DNA of 64,000 nucleotides, taken from positions 560,501 through 624,500 of the forward strand of contig NZ_QMDV01000003.1 in NCBI RefSeq assembly GCF_003284895.1, written 5' to 3'. The position numbers were made by a program, and so were the translations under genes. The notes under the pieces were generated by a model. The model was not told where the DNA came from. It ran no database searches and was given only the letters and a program-made list of their open reading frames with translations. This document shows positions 54,105 to 62,864 of the stretch, in pieces. The stretch is from Pontibacter arcticus. Lineage in GTDB: Bacteria > Bacteroidota > Bacteroidia > Cytophagales > Hymenobacteraceae. Each line of letters starts with the position of its first letter. Position 1 is the first letter of the stretch.

Positions 54105-54551
54105 TTAAGCTTTTAACATCGAGATGTGATCGATGCCGTCTTCATCGTATACTTCGCTGCACTGCTCAAACCCGAACTGCTCGTAAAATTTCTTAGCATA
54201 CAGCTGCGCACCAATCTTGATCGGGCCTTCCCCGAAAATGCGGTAACATTCGGTTATTGCAAAGGCTACTAATTGCTTGCCTATACCTGTGCCACGCACC
54301 GCACCGCTGCTGATAATACGCCCGATGGACATCTGCTCATAGGCCAAACCTGGCGGCACCAAGCGGGCAGTTGCGACAATCCCGTTGTTTTGGTAAAAGG
54401 CGATGTGGTAGCATTGCTGGTCTTTGTTATCCAGATCCAGGAAAACACAGGTTTGCTCTACCACAAAAACTTCGCTCCGTAGTCTTAAAATATCGTAAAG
54501 TTCGTGGTTCGAGAGTTCTTCAAAGCTTTTGGAAACTATGGTTAAGCTCAT
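54105..54551 (-). CDS. ElaA-like GNAT acetyltransferase
   Basis: 148 residues. ElaA pattern LYDILRLRSEVFVVEQTCVF at the N-terminus, and the acetyl-CoA loop RGTGIGKQLVAFAITEC preceded by IGRIISSGAVR. Ends YAKKFYEQFGF. Predicted N-acetyltransferase of unknown substrate. First gene of a pair with DUF3820. Confidence 0.9.
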   Translation of the reverse strand: MSLTIVSKSFEELSNHELYDILRLRSEVFVVEQTCVFLDLDNKDQQCYHIAFYQNNGIVATARLVPPGLAYEQMSIGRIISSGAVRGTGIGKQLVAFAITECYRIFGEGPIKIGAQLYAKKFYEQFGFEQCSEVYDEDGIDHISMLKA

Positions 54552-54972
54552 AAATGGAGGCGGTAAATAGGGTAAGTAATGAAATAAAGCAAGCTTACAG
54601 GTTTTGTAAAGTTACCACGCAGCCTGTAGGTATCAAAACGCAGGCACTTTTTCTGGTTATGAAATTATATCAAACTGTGTTTTAAGAGTAATAACTTAAT
54701 TATCAGTGCTATACTTGATGTGCAAACTGTGCGTTATACATTACTTGGATAACCTAAAGCCGTTAATACTTTTGTCAGCGACGCTTAAAAGTAGGTATAG
54801 TTTGCTCAAGAGCACAGCTTGTTTAAAAGTCTCCGGATAATTCCTGCATAAATTATCTTTAAATTAGTGGACGTATTACGGCAGTATCTTTTGTGCTGGT
54901 TTATCGTTACAATTCTACACCTGAAACAGCAGGTTAAATTCACCTCAATTATAAAAAACAGCCACAGGCTTT
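54552..54972. other. Intergenic region between divergent elaA-like and kinase genes
   Basis: About 420 bases with AT-rich stretches. No gene, hairpin or repeat with convincing support; probably holds both promoters. Confidence 0.5.
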
Positions 54973-57108
54973 ATGAGTAATTCAAATTTGGCAGCAGCGA
55001 GGCCCTCCTCTGATACTGTGTATAGTATTTTGGATGGCGGAGGTGAAATGGGAGCGAGGATGCGTGCTTATGATTGGGATGCTCATCCGTTAGGTTCTCC
55101 TGATAACTGGCCGCAAAGTCTTAAAATTAATATCAGGCTCCTGTTAAACTCAGGTTTTCCTATGTTTTTCTGGTGGTCTGAGGATTTGTACATGTTCCAC
55201 AACGATGCCTATCTGCCTGCGCTTGGCAAAAAGCACCCGAAAGCACTCGGTGCGAAGGCAAACGAGATGTGGGCCGAAGTATGGAACGAACTGGGCTTGC
55301 TGGTGGAAAAAGTAATCAAAAATGGCCAGACTGTATATGAAGAGGCATTACGCCTTGTTTTGCAGCGAAAAGGCTTTCTGGAAGAAACCTACTGGACTTT
55401 TTCGTACAGCCCGGCTTACAACGATGCCGGAAAAATTGAGGGTGTTTTCTGTGCCTGCTTCGAGGTAACCAAATCGGTAGTTACCCAGCGCAGGTTAAAA
55501 ACCATGAAGGATATTTCGGATACCATGGCGCAGGTAAAGACGCAGGAACAAGCCTGCGAAACCGCCTGCATCGTTTTACGTGATAACCAGGCGGATATTC
55601 CTTTTGGTTTGATCTATCTGCTTAACAGCGATGGGACAGAAGCCAGGCTGATGGGCCAGACGGGTACAAAGTTGCCACCAGCCAATGCCCTTAAAATAGA
55701 CATCGGCAGTTCCGTAGCAGAGGATATGTGGCAACTGAATAAGGTTTTCATAGAACGCCAGCCTATCCTGCTCGAATCCATGCATACCCGCTATACTTCT
55801 GTTTCAGAACACGACGAGAACAATGAAACTGTGGAGCAGGCAGTAATACTTCCCATTCTGAGGCCAGGCCAGAACCAGGTGATCGGCTTTTTTATTGCAG
55901 GCTTAAATGCAAATCAGGAATATAATACTGATTATTTAAACTTTTATTCTCTGCTGGTAGGCCAGGTAGCTACCGCCATTACAAACGCACAGGATAAACA
56001 GGAAATAGCCCGTCAGCAAATGTTCCTGACAGAGCTGTTTCTGCAGGCACCCGTTGCGATCGGGATTATGAGGGGGCCTTTGCACATTATTGAACTGGCA
56101 AACCCCAATATTTGCAGGCTATGGGGTCGCCAGTCCGAAGATGTACTCCGAAAACCGGTAATGGATGCTTTGCCCGAATTGCGGGACCAGGGTATAAAAG
56201 AATTACTGGATGGCGTGCTGGCATCAGGTAAACCGTATATCAATAACGAGCTGCCCGTTACGCTCGAGCATGAAGGCGTGCTGCAGCAAATGTATTTTAA
56301 CATTGTTTACCATCCGCTCCGCGATGCAGAAGGGGTGATTTCCGGGGTAATTGCCATCGCCATTAATGTAACGGAACAGGTAACTACCCGCCACAAAATC
56401 GAAAAAATGAATACCGAGTTGCTGGCGACCAACGCCGACCTTGATAATTTCGTTTACTCTGCCTCCCACGACCTGAAAGCGCCTATTTCGAACATCGAAG
56501 GGCTGATGAGAGAGTTGGTAGAATACCTGCCGGCCTCAACATTAGAGCAGGAGGTGGTACAAAAGCTATTAGAACTGATCCATTCGTCTGTCGATCGTTT
56601 TAAGCGCGCTGTTACCGACCTGACCGAAGTGGCCAAGATACAACGCGAAGCAGGCGAAGATGTAGCTGCTATTAACCTGGCTGATGTGGTAAACGAAGTA
56701 ATACTAGATTTCGAAACCATTGCTAACACATCAAATGCCGTTATCCATTTAGACATGGAGCCGGGCGTTGCGATTCAGTTTTCAGCAAAAAACAGCAGAA
56801 GTATTGTTTATAACCTGATCAGCAATGCGTTAAAGTATAAATCGCCGGACCGACAACCTGAAATTACCGTAAAAACCGAGACCAGGCCTGGCTTTGTAGT
56901 TTTAACAGTAGCCGATAATGGACTCGGTATTGACATGGCTGATAAAAATAAAATATTTTCGATGTTCAAACGCCTGCACGATCACGTAGAAGGGTCTGGG
57001 ATCGGTTTGTATATTGTAAAAAGGATTGTGGAGAACGCAGGCGGTAAAATTGAAGTAGAAAGCGAACTGGGCCACGGTACCACGTTCCGGATATACTTTA
57101 AAAGATAA
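54973..57108 (+). CDS. PAS/GAF sensor histidine kinase
   Basis: 711 residues, no membrane helix, so cytosolic. Order: N-terminal PAS-like domain (PLGSPDNWPQSLKINIRLLL), GAF-like middle (about 180-345), second PAS (QMFLTELFLQAPVAIGIMRG), HisKA with YSASHDLKAPISNIEGLM (His499) and HATPase_c (NLISNALKYK, VADNGLGID, GSGIGLYIVKRI). Forms a unit with the receiver 40 bases downstream. The signal is unknown. Confidence 0.93.
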   Translation: MSNSNLAAARPSSDTVYSILDGGGEMGARMRAYDWDAHPLGSPDNWPQSLKINIRLLLNSGFPMFFWWSEDLYMFHNDAYLPALGKKHPKALGAKANEMWAEVWNELGLLVEKVIKNGQTVYEEALRLVLQRKGFLEETYWTFSYSPAYNDAGKIEGVFCACFEVTKSVVTQRRLKTMKDISDTMAQVKTQEQACETACIVLRDNQADIPFGLIYLLNSDGTEARLMGQTGTKLPPANALKIDIGSSVAEDMWQLNKVFIERQPILLESMHTRYTSVSEHDENNETVEQAVILPILRPGQNQVIGFFIAGLNANQEYNTDYLNFYSLLVGQVATAITNAQDKQEIARQQMFLTELFLQAPVAIGIMRGPLHIIELANPNICRLWGRQSEDVLRKPVMDALPELRDQGIKELLDGVLASGKPYINNELPVTLEHEGVLQQMYFNIVYHPLRDAEGVISGVIAIAINVTEQVTTRHKIEKMNTELLATNADLDNFVYSASHDLKAPISNIEGLMRELVEYLPASTLEQEVVQKLLELIHSSVDRFKRAVTDLTEVAKIQREAGEDVAAINLADVVNEVILDFETIANTSNAVIHLDMEPGVAIQFSAKNSRSIVYNLISNALKYKSPDRQPEITVKTETRPGFVVLTVADNGLGIDMADKNKIFSMFKRLHDHVEGSGIGLYIVKRIVENAGGKIEVESELGHGTTFRIYFKR

Positions 57109-57148
57109 CTAGTTGCAAGTGCAAGAGAGAACAATCAGAAGGAGCGAC

Positions 57149-57550
57149 ATGAGAAAAATAGCATCTATTTTACTTATAGATGATGATGATGCAACAAACT
57201 TCATCAATAAATTACTGATTAACAGGTTAAGTATAACTAATGAGCTTTTAGTGGCTAAAAACGGCAAAGACGCTCTGAAGCTGCTGGAAGATTGTGCCTC
57301 AAACAAAAGCCTTATCCCGGATCTTATTCTGCTGGATATAAACATGCCTGTGTTGGATGGTTTCGGTTTTCTGAACGCTTTTCAGGATATGGATTGCCCT
57401 GGCAAAGAAGATACCCTGATTGCGGTGCTGAGTACTTCACTTAACCCCAAGGACCTGGAGCGGGTACAAAAGGCCGGTGTCCAGGTTTTCCTGAACAAGC
57501 CACTTACCAAAGAATCGCTTATAGACTTAGTAACGACTTATATGGGGTAA
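57149..57550 (+). CDS. CheY-like response regulator (receiver only)
   Basis: 133 residues from the ATG at 57149. Acidic cluster LLIDDDDAT, phospho-acceptor Asp63 in LILLDINMPVLDG, a Ser-Thr switch in AVLSTSLNP and Lys in FLNKPLTKES. No output domain, so it acts by protein contact or as a phosphate relay. Partner of the kinase upstream. Confidence 0.92.
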   Translation: MRKIASILLIDDDDATNFINKLLINRLSITNELLVAKNGKDALKLLEDCASNKSLIPDLILLDINMPVLDGFGFLNAFQDMDCPGKEDTLIAVLSTSLNPKDLERVQKAGVQVFLNKPLTKESLIDLVTTYMG

Positions 57551-57660
57551 GCTCCCGTTTATACTTTCAGGAAGCTGTAGGTATAAGCTATACTTGCAGG
57601 TAGGTGTTCGTGAAGTATAAAGTCAGCTCAAACTATAAATTCATACCTTGTACAAAAAGA

Positions 57661-57694
57661 AAAAGCCCTTGCAACATTAGCTGCAAGGGCTTTT
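57661..57694. terminator. Bidirectional terminator between the receiver and the M3 peptidase
   Basis: Perfect 13-bp stem (57661-57673 with 57682-57694), 8-base loop, A-run left and T-run right. Lies between convergent stops at 57550 and 57714 and is followed by TTATACTT. Confidence 0.88.
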
Positions 57695-57713
57695 ATACTT
57701 TAAACCAGCTTTT

Positions 57714-59912
57714 TTATTTTTTTGAAGCCGGTTTAGGAGCAGCGAAACCACGATCACGCATCAGCGCATCTATTTTGGCGTCGCGGCCACGGAACAGTCT
57801 GTAAGCTTCGGCTGGGTCCATGGAGTTGCGTGGCGCAAACAGGTATTTTACCAGGCGGGCTGCCACTTCTTTATCGTAGTAACCGCCCGGCGCTGCTTCA
57901 AACGCTTCAGATGCATCCGAAGTAAGCACATCGGCCCACATGTAACCGTAATAAGCGGTAGCATAACCTTCGCCTGAGAACACGTGCCCGAAGTGCGGCG
58001 AACGATGGCGCATCACCACTTCTTTTGGCATCTTCATGGCTGCCAGTGTTTCTCTTTCAAACTTATCAGCATCCATGTTCGTTGGGTCAGCTAAATGGAA
58101 TTTCATATCCATCAGGGCAGAAGCCAGGTATTCTGTTGTTTCGAAGCCCTGGTTAAACGTAGCCGCTTTGTTGATCTTGGCAACCAGTGCAGCCGGCATA
58201 ACTTCGCCTGTTTTGTGGTGCTTCAGGAACTGGTTGATCACTTTATCAGTCGATAACCAGCGCTCCAGTAACTGGCTCTGGAACTCGGTGTAATCTCTTA
58301 CGCCACCGTTCAGGGTTGGGTACTTTACGTTAGACGACAGGAAGTGCAGCGCGTGGCCAAACTCATGGAAAAACGTGGTTGCATCATCCCAGGAAACCAG
58401 AACAGGCTCGCCCGGAGCAGGCTTCACGAAGTTTGAGTTGTTTGAGGCCAGCACGGTTTTCTTCCCATCAAATGTGGTATGGCTGCGATAGGCATTTGCC
58501 CATGCGCCGGAGCGCTTGCCCTGGCGTGCAAACGGATCCAAATACCAAAGCCCGATGTGCTCGCCGGTTGTTTTATCAGTTACTTCCCATACTTTCACAT
58601 CCTCCTGGTAAACCGGAACCGTACCTTCGGCAACCGGCGTGAATTTAAAGTTGAACAACTCGCCTGCTGTATAGAACATGGCCTGTGTCAGGTTGCCCAG
58701 TTCCAGGTACTGTTTTACTTCATCAGAGTTGAGATCATACTTTTGCTTGCGTACTTTCTCGGCATAATAGCGGTAATCCCAGGGTTCGATCGTGATCTTG
58801 GTTTTACTGGTAGCGTTCGCAATTTTCTGCATATCGGCTACTTCCTCTTTTACGCGGGCCGTAGCGGCGGGCCAAACGGCCATCATCAGCTCCATGGCAG
58901 CTTCCGGGGTTTTAGCCATACGGTTTTGCAAACGCCATTCCGCATAGTTTTTATAGCCCATCAGCTTCACGCGCTCGTTGCGCAGCTGCAGTATTTTGGC
59001 AATGTTGGCATTATTATCATGCTCATCGCCGTTATCGCCGCGCGAGTAATAGGTTTTCCATACTTTCTCACGCAGCGCACGCTCATCCGAATAGATCAGG
59101 AACTGGTCCATGCTGGAGCGCGTGTTGGTTACGGCGTACTTGCCTTCCTGGCCACGGTCTGCAGCAGCTTTGGCGGCCGCTTTTACAAAAGACTCCGGCA
59201 AACCGCTCAGCTGGTCTTTGGTCAGGTAGGTTACATATTTTTCTTCATCTGCTAAGGTGTTGTTACCGAAGGCAGTGTACAGCGACGAAAGCTCTTTGTT
59301 GATAGCGGCATAGCGTTGTTTGGCAGCAGCATCCAGATCAGCGCCTTCCATGGCAAAGCCTTCGTATACCAGTTGCACCACGCGTTGCTGATCGGCTGGC
59401 AACGGGTTTTTCTGGGAGTTTTCGTAAACGGTTTTGATGCGCTGGAATAACTTTTCGTTCTGGTTTATTTTAGAAGAGAACTCAGATATCTTAGGTGCCA
59501 TCTCTGCCTGAATTGCTCTGAACTCAGGTGTAGACATGTTGCTGCCCCATATACCGTAGTAAGTAAACGCTCTGCCCAGTTCTTCGCCTGCTTTTTCCAT
59601 CGCCTCTATCGTGTTTTCGAATGTAGCAGGAGCCGGGTTGTTGGCAATTGCTTCAATCTCGGCCAGGTTCATGGCCATCCCTTTTTCCATCGCTGGTTTC
59701 AGGTCGGCGAGGTTCATTTTATCGAAAGCAGGAACGCCTCCGTATGGGCCGGTCCACTCAGCCAGCAACAGGTTATCTATCTTTTTTTCTGTCTGCATGG
59801 CAGTTTCTGTCTGGGTAGGAGTTTGTGTGGGCTGCACCGAAGTACAGCTTGCCAAAGCCAGTACCATCAGGATACCTGATTTTTTGCCGGCTTTTATCAT
59901 CTGATCTTTCAT
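57714..59912 (-). CDS. M3-family peptidyl-dipeptidase (Dcp-like) lipoprotein
   Basis: 732 residues. Lipobox ASC, a Thr/Gln-rich linker, then the alpha-helical M3 fold. Zinc motif FHEFGHALH with His516, Glu517 and His520; the third ligand is probably in the following DYTEFQSQLLE helix. MRHRSPHFGHVFSGEGYATAYYGYMWADV is typical of Dcp. It cleaves C-terminal dipeptides from oligopeptides in the periplasm. ATG at 59912 chosen; an in-frame ATG lies four codons inside. Confidence 0.94.
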   Translation of the reverse strand: MKDQMIKAGKKSGILMVLALASCTSVQPTQTPTQTETAMQTEKKIDNLLLAEWTGPYGGVPAFDKMNLADLKPAMEKGMAMNLAEIEAIANNPAPATFENTIEAMEKAGEELGRAFTYYGIWGSNMSTPEFRAIQAEMAPKISEFSSKINQNEKLFQRIKTVYENSQKNPLPADQQRVVQLVYEGFAMEGADLDAAAKQRYAAINKELSSLYTAFGNNTLADEEKYVTYLTKDQLSGLPESFVKAAAKAAADRGQEGKYAVTNTRSSMDQFLIYSDERALREKVWKTYYSRGDNGDEHDNNANIAKILQLRNERVKLMGYKNYAEWRLQNRMAKTPEAAMELMMAVWPAATARVKEEVADMQKIANATSKTKITIEPWDYRYYAEKVRKQKYDLNSDEVKQYLELGNLTQAMFYTAGELFNFKFTPVAEGTVPVYQEDVKVWEVTDKTTGEHIGLWYLDPFARQGKRSGAWANAYRSHTTFDGKKTVLASNNSNFVKPAPGEPVLVSWDDATTFFHEFGHALHFLSSNVKYPTLNGGVRDYTEFQSQLLERWLSTDKVINQFLKHHKTGEVMPAALVAKINKAATFNQGFETTEYLASALMDMKFHLADPTNMDADKFERETLAAMKMPKEVVMRHRSPHFGHVFSGEGYATAYYGYMWADVLTSDASEAFEAAPGGYYDKEVAARLVKYLFAPRNSMDPAEAYRLFRGRDAKIDALMRDRGFAAPKPASKK

Positions 59913-60065
59913 AAATAGGGTTAAATAATTAAAAAGATACCGCTTTATGTAATTGGTAGCCCAAGATACTAAAAAATAGGTAAACCGGATTTTGGTACCT
60001 TGCTGGTAAGGTATAAAGTTGCTGACTTATACTATAAAACAAGTATGTCTGAAGTATAAAAAACA

Positions 60066-60096
60066 AAACCCCTGCAAATACGATCTGCAAGGGTTT
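60066..60096 (-). terminator. Terminator after the PAS kinase
   Basis: 60066-60076 pairs with 60086-60096 with one mismatch. Read on the minus strand it is followed by TTTTGTTTTTTATACTT. Confidence 0.75.
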
Positions 60097-60116
60097 AAAA
60101 GAAGCCCGGAACAGGC

Positions 60117-61250
60117 TTATGTCGTTTGTTTGGCTTTAACTGTTTTGGTTCTCAGGTATACCTGGAACTCAGAGCCTTTGCCTGGTTTGCTGGTTACTTT
60201 TATTTTGCCGCCCGCATTCTCGATAATCTTCTTTACCAGGTATAAACCGATGCCGGTGCCTTCCACCTCTTTTTTGTAGCGGGTGTAGGGCGTAAAGATC
60301 GCTTCTTTCTTTTCGGGTGCGATGCCTATGCCGTTATCTTTTACAGAGATCAGCACGTAGCCTTTCTTATGCTCGGTTTTGATAAAGATTTCCGGTGCGC
60401 GGTCAGGTGATTTATAATTGATGGCGTTGATGAGCAGGTTATAAAGTATACTTCGCAGGTTTTTGCGCGAGAACTTAATTTCAGGTACGCCAATACTTAT
60501 ATCGATAACAGCTTTGGATTGGTTGATCTTATCCTTTACGGTCATCTCAACTTCTTTAAAGATGTTCTCGAAAACAACTACCTCCTGCACATCTTTATAA
60601 TTGCCTTCTATCTTGGCTATATCCGAGAGTTCATCAATTATTTTCCGCATCGATTTTACGGAATCGCCCAGCATCGCGGCAATTTCCTTGTGTTCATCAT
60701 CGTAAACGCCATGCTTTTCTGTAAGGTCTTCTGCTGTTTTTACCAGCAAAGTCACCAGGCCTTCGATGTTGGCGAGGGGGGCTTTCAGGTCATGGGAAAC
60801 CGAATAAATAAATGTTTCGTGCGAGGCATTTAGTTTTTCCAGTTCCCGCAGGTTTTTCATGCGGCCCGAAATATCGATAAAGGTGATGATAACGCCGTTG
60901 GTGCGGTTTTCCTTTTTGATGATATAAGGAATGATGTTCATTTGAAACCACCTTTTATCATCTGTCTGGATTTCTTTTTCGAAGATCTCGCCTGCTTTTA
61001 TTACTTCCTTTATATTCTCGAGAATGGTGGAGTAGCGGATGTGATCAACCATCTCGGCCATGTGTTTGCCCACATCCGATGGCGAGAAGCTGAACTGCTT
61101 CATGGCCGGAGGAGTAAACTTGCGGAGAATCAGGTCAGCATCAACAAAAAGCTGTGGAATAATAGTATTTGTAAAATAGTTTTCCAGCTCATCATTCAAC
61201 TCAATAAGTTTTGTAATTTGCTGTATACTTCCTTTTTCTGGCTGAGCCAT
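60117..61250 (-). CDS. PAS-domain sensor histidine kinase
   Basis: 377 residues, soluble. A single PAS domain (about 30-135; IIPQLFVDADLILRKFTPPAM, FIDISGRMKNL), then HisKA with YSVSHDLKAPLANIEGLV (His153) and HATPase_c (NLLINAINYK, VKDNGIGI, GTGIGLYLVKKI). The HisKA core closely resembles the kinase at 54973, suggesting both signal through the same class of receiver. No adjacent regulator. Confidence 0.92.
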   Translation of the reverse strand: MAQPEKGSIQQITKLIELNDELENYFTNTIIPQLFVDADLILRKFTPPAMKQFSFSPSDVGKHMAEMVDHIRYSTILENIKEVIKAGEIFEKEIQTDDKRWFQMNIIPYIIKKENRTNGVIITFIDISGRMKNLRELEKLNASHETFIYSVSHDLKAPLANIEGLVTLLVKTAEDLTEKHGVYDDEHKEIAAMLGDSVKSMRKIIDELSDIAKIEGNYKDVQEVVVFENIFKEVEMTVKDKINQSKAVIDISIGVPEIKFSRKNLRSILYNLLINAINYKSPDRAPEIFIKTEHKKGYVLISVKDNGIGIAPEKKEAIFTPYTRYKKEVEGTGIGLYLVKKIIENAGGKIKVTSKPGKGSEFQVYLRTKTVKAKQTT

Positions 61251-61435
61251 TTTAGAGCGGTCGAACGGTGAAAATATGACGCTTTATACTTTACTTGCTG
61301 CTGCCTGGCCAGAGGTTTTATACTTTATAAAAGTAAACCTGAGCAAATTTCGGAAATGGTAGCGGTAAGCAGCGTTCGGGCTTGGTTATTTTGGTAGTTG
61401 CCGGTTAAGGGCGCAGTCAAAACAGGTTCTGGCGC

Positions 61436-61663
61436 TTAGTAACGGAACAGGATGTTAGTGCCGTTGCGGATCCACTTTTCAAAAAAAGCGTTATCGTTAA
61501 ACTCACCTGTCAGTAACTCAAAGCCTGGCTGTTTTTCGTTTTCGCGTGATCCCATAAAAGTTTGCAGCGAATCCTGGTTGTTAGGCTCCCAATCCATTCC
61601 TTTTTTAAGCGCGATACATAAATATTCGTGTGTGGTGGTATCTACTATGTATTTTCTGTTCAT
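61436..61663 (-). CDS. Hypothetical protein (75 aa)
   Basis: No family recognised. 75 residues, soluble, charged, with aromatic C-terminus NILFRY. Isolated gene upstream of the PAS kinase in the same direction, about 185 bases away. Codon usage looks like its neighbours. Confidence 0.55.
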   Translation of the reverse strand: MNRKYIVDTTTHEYLCIALKKGMDWEPNNQDSLQTFMGSRENEKQPGFELLTGEFNDNAFFEKWIRNGTNILFRY

Positions 61664-61731
61664 CTTATTGCTGCTGTACTGGTTAATTTAAAATTTATAC
61701 TTGGAGCCCTTTCAGGATGGGCTATACACAA

Positions 61732-61766
61732 CTAAAAAAGCCTTACAAAAAGTAAGGCTTTTTTAG
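61732..61766. terminator. Terminator after the cold-shock gene
   Basis: Perfect 15-bp stem (61732-61746 with 61752-61766), 5-base loop, A and T runs on both sides. Ends about 20 bases past the minus-strand cold-shock stop. Confidence 0.9.
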
Positions 61767-61784
61767 TATGCTGGTATATTAAAA

Positions 61785-61976
61785 CTAAGAGCGCTTTACA
61801 TTAACGGCGTTTAGTCCTTTTTTGCCTTCCTGCAAATCAAACGTTACTTCGTCGTTTTCTCTGATCTCGTCTACTAGGCCAGAAGCGTGTACGAAATATT
61901 CCTGATCTGAATTTGTTTCTTTGATAAAACCGAACCCTTTCAGGTCGTTAAAGAATTTTACTGTTCCGTTATTCAT
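61785..61976 (-). CDS. Cold-shock protein (CspA family)
   Basis: 63 residues from the ATG at 61976, which gives the standard Csp start MNNGTVKFFNDLKGFGFIKE with RNP1 KGFGFI. RNP2 is replaced by YFVHASGL, which keeps the F-V-H core. Binds single-stranded RNA/DNA as a chaperone. A long AT-rich leader precedes it, as in other csp genes, with a short CCTAC/GTAGG hairpin near 61997-62015. Confidence 0.93.
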   Translation of the reverse strand: MNNGTVKFFNDLKGFGFIKETNSDQEYFVHASGLVDEIRENDEVTFDLQEGKKGLNAVNVKRS

Positions 61977-62274
61977 GTTGTTTTGTTTATTATACACCTA
62001 CTACATATGTGTAGGGGTATTTGTTCCTTATTTTTTACAATATACAATTAAAATTTTACAAAAATGCTTTTAAATTGATTCAGCTATGATTTAGCTGAAG
62101 TATAAATCCCTACTTTTAGATGGCTGCTTACTTTTTTCCGGAGAGCTGACTTTAGGCATTGAAATTGCAGCAGGCAATTGGCAAAGGCAGTTGTCTATAT
62201 AAAATAGTTTTATACTATACCTGTTGGCAGCATCTGCATTAAGCTTATTTTTTACATTTATTTCGATCCGGTTT

Positions 62275-62724
62275 ATGGAGACACGCAACACCCGAGACAA
62301 GCAAAGTATACAGCACCTCATTAACCAGATACTCCCGGCGCTGGCACAAACTGTACACCAGCATATACAACCTGTTATCCCGATGTTCGAGAATTTTGTG
62401 CTGGAGCAAGTAGTGGATACCTGGACCAAAGACCCTGCCTCGGATTTAGACGATGAGATAAGTATAGAAAAAGGAAACGTACAACAGGTTGGGCTGCGCC
62501 TGAAGCTGGAAAGCTTTAATAAACCGGGCGCTGAACCTTTTGATGTAACTAAAAATATGCTCTTTAAACTGGAGTACAGCAGCTACACCGTAGGGCCCGA
62601 TAAAAATTCGCCGTGGCTCGAAAAGGTATACCAGCAACGCTGGGAAAAGTATGAGTACGAAGAAATTGCTGAACAATGGACCGAAGAACTGATCGACTCC
62701 ATTTCGGCGCAATTGGTAAAGTAA
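62275..62724 (+). CDS. Hypothetical protein (149 aa)
   Basis: Not assigned. 149 residues from the ATG at 62275, mostly helical and charged, no signal peptide. Clusters of Trp/Tyr in the C-terminal half (SPWLEKVYQQRWEKYEYEEIAEQW). Isolated gene divergent from the cold-shock protein. Confidence 0.6.
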   Translation: METRNTRDKQSIQHLINQILPALAQTVHQHIQPVIPMFENFVLEQVVDTWTKDPASDLDDEISIEKGNVQQVGLRLKLESFNKPGAEPFDVTKNMLFKLEYSSYTVGPDKNSPWLEKVYQQRWEKYEYEEIAEQWTEELIDSISAQLVK

Positions 62725-62781
62725 GCACTGTTATACTTGCTGTGGCTTTAATATATAATTTTGCCTCACTTCCTTTTTATA

Positions 62782-62817
62782 AAGAAGCCCTGTAAGAAAA
62801 ATCTTACAGGGCTTCTT
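62782..62817. terminator. Bidirectional terminator
   Basis: Perfect 15-bp stem (62782-62796 with 62803-62817), 6-base loop, between convergent stops at 62724 and 62865. Confidence 0.9.
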
Positions 62818-62864
62818 GTTTTAAGTTACTTATACTAATTAATCATTCAGGATAAACTACCCTG

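Noticed and set aside
62756..62763. TAATTTTG as a promoter -7 element
   Set aside because: It matches TAnnTTTG but lies between convergent gene ends, with no gene downstream.
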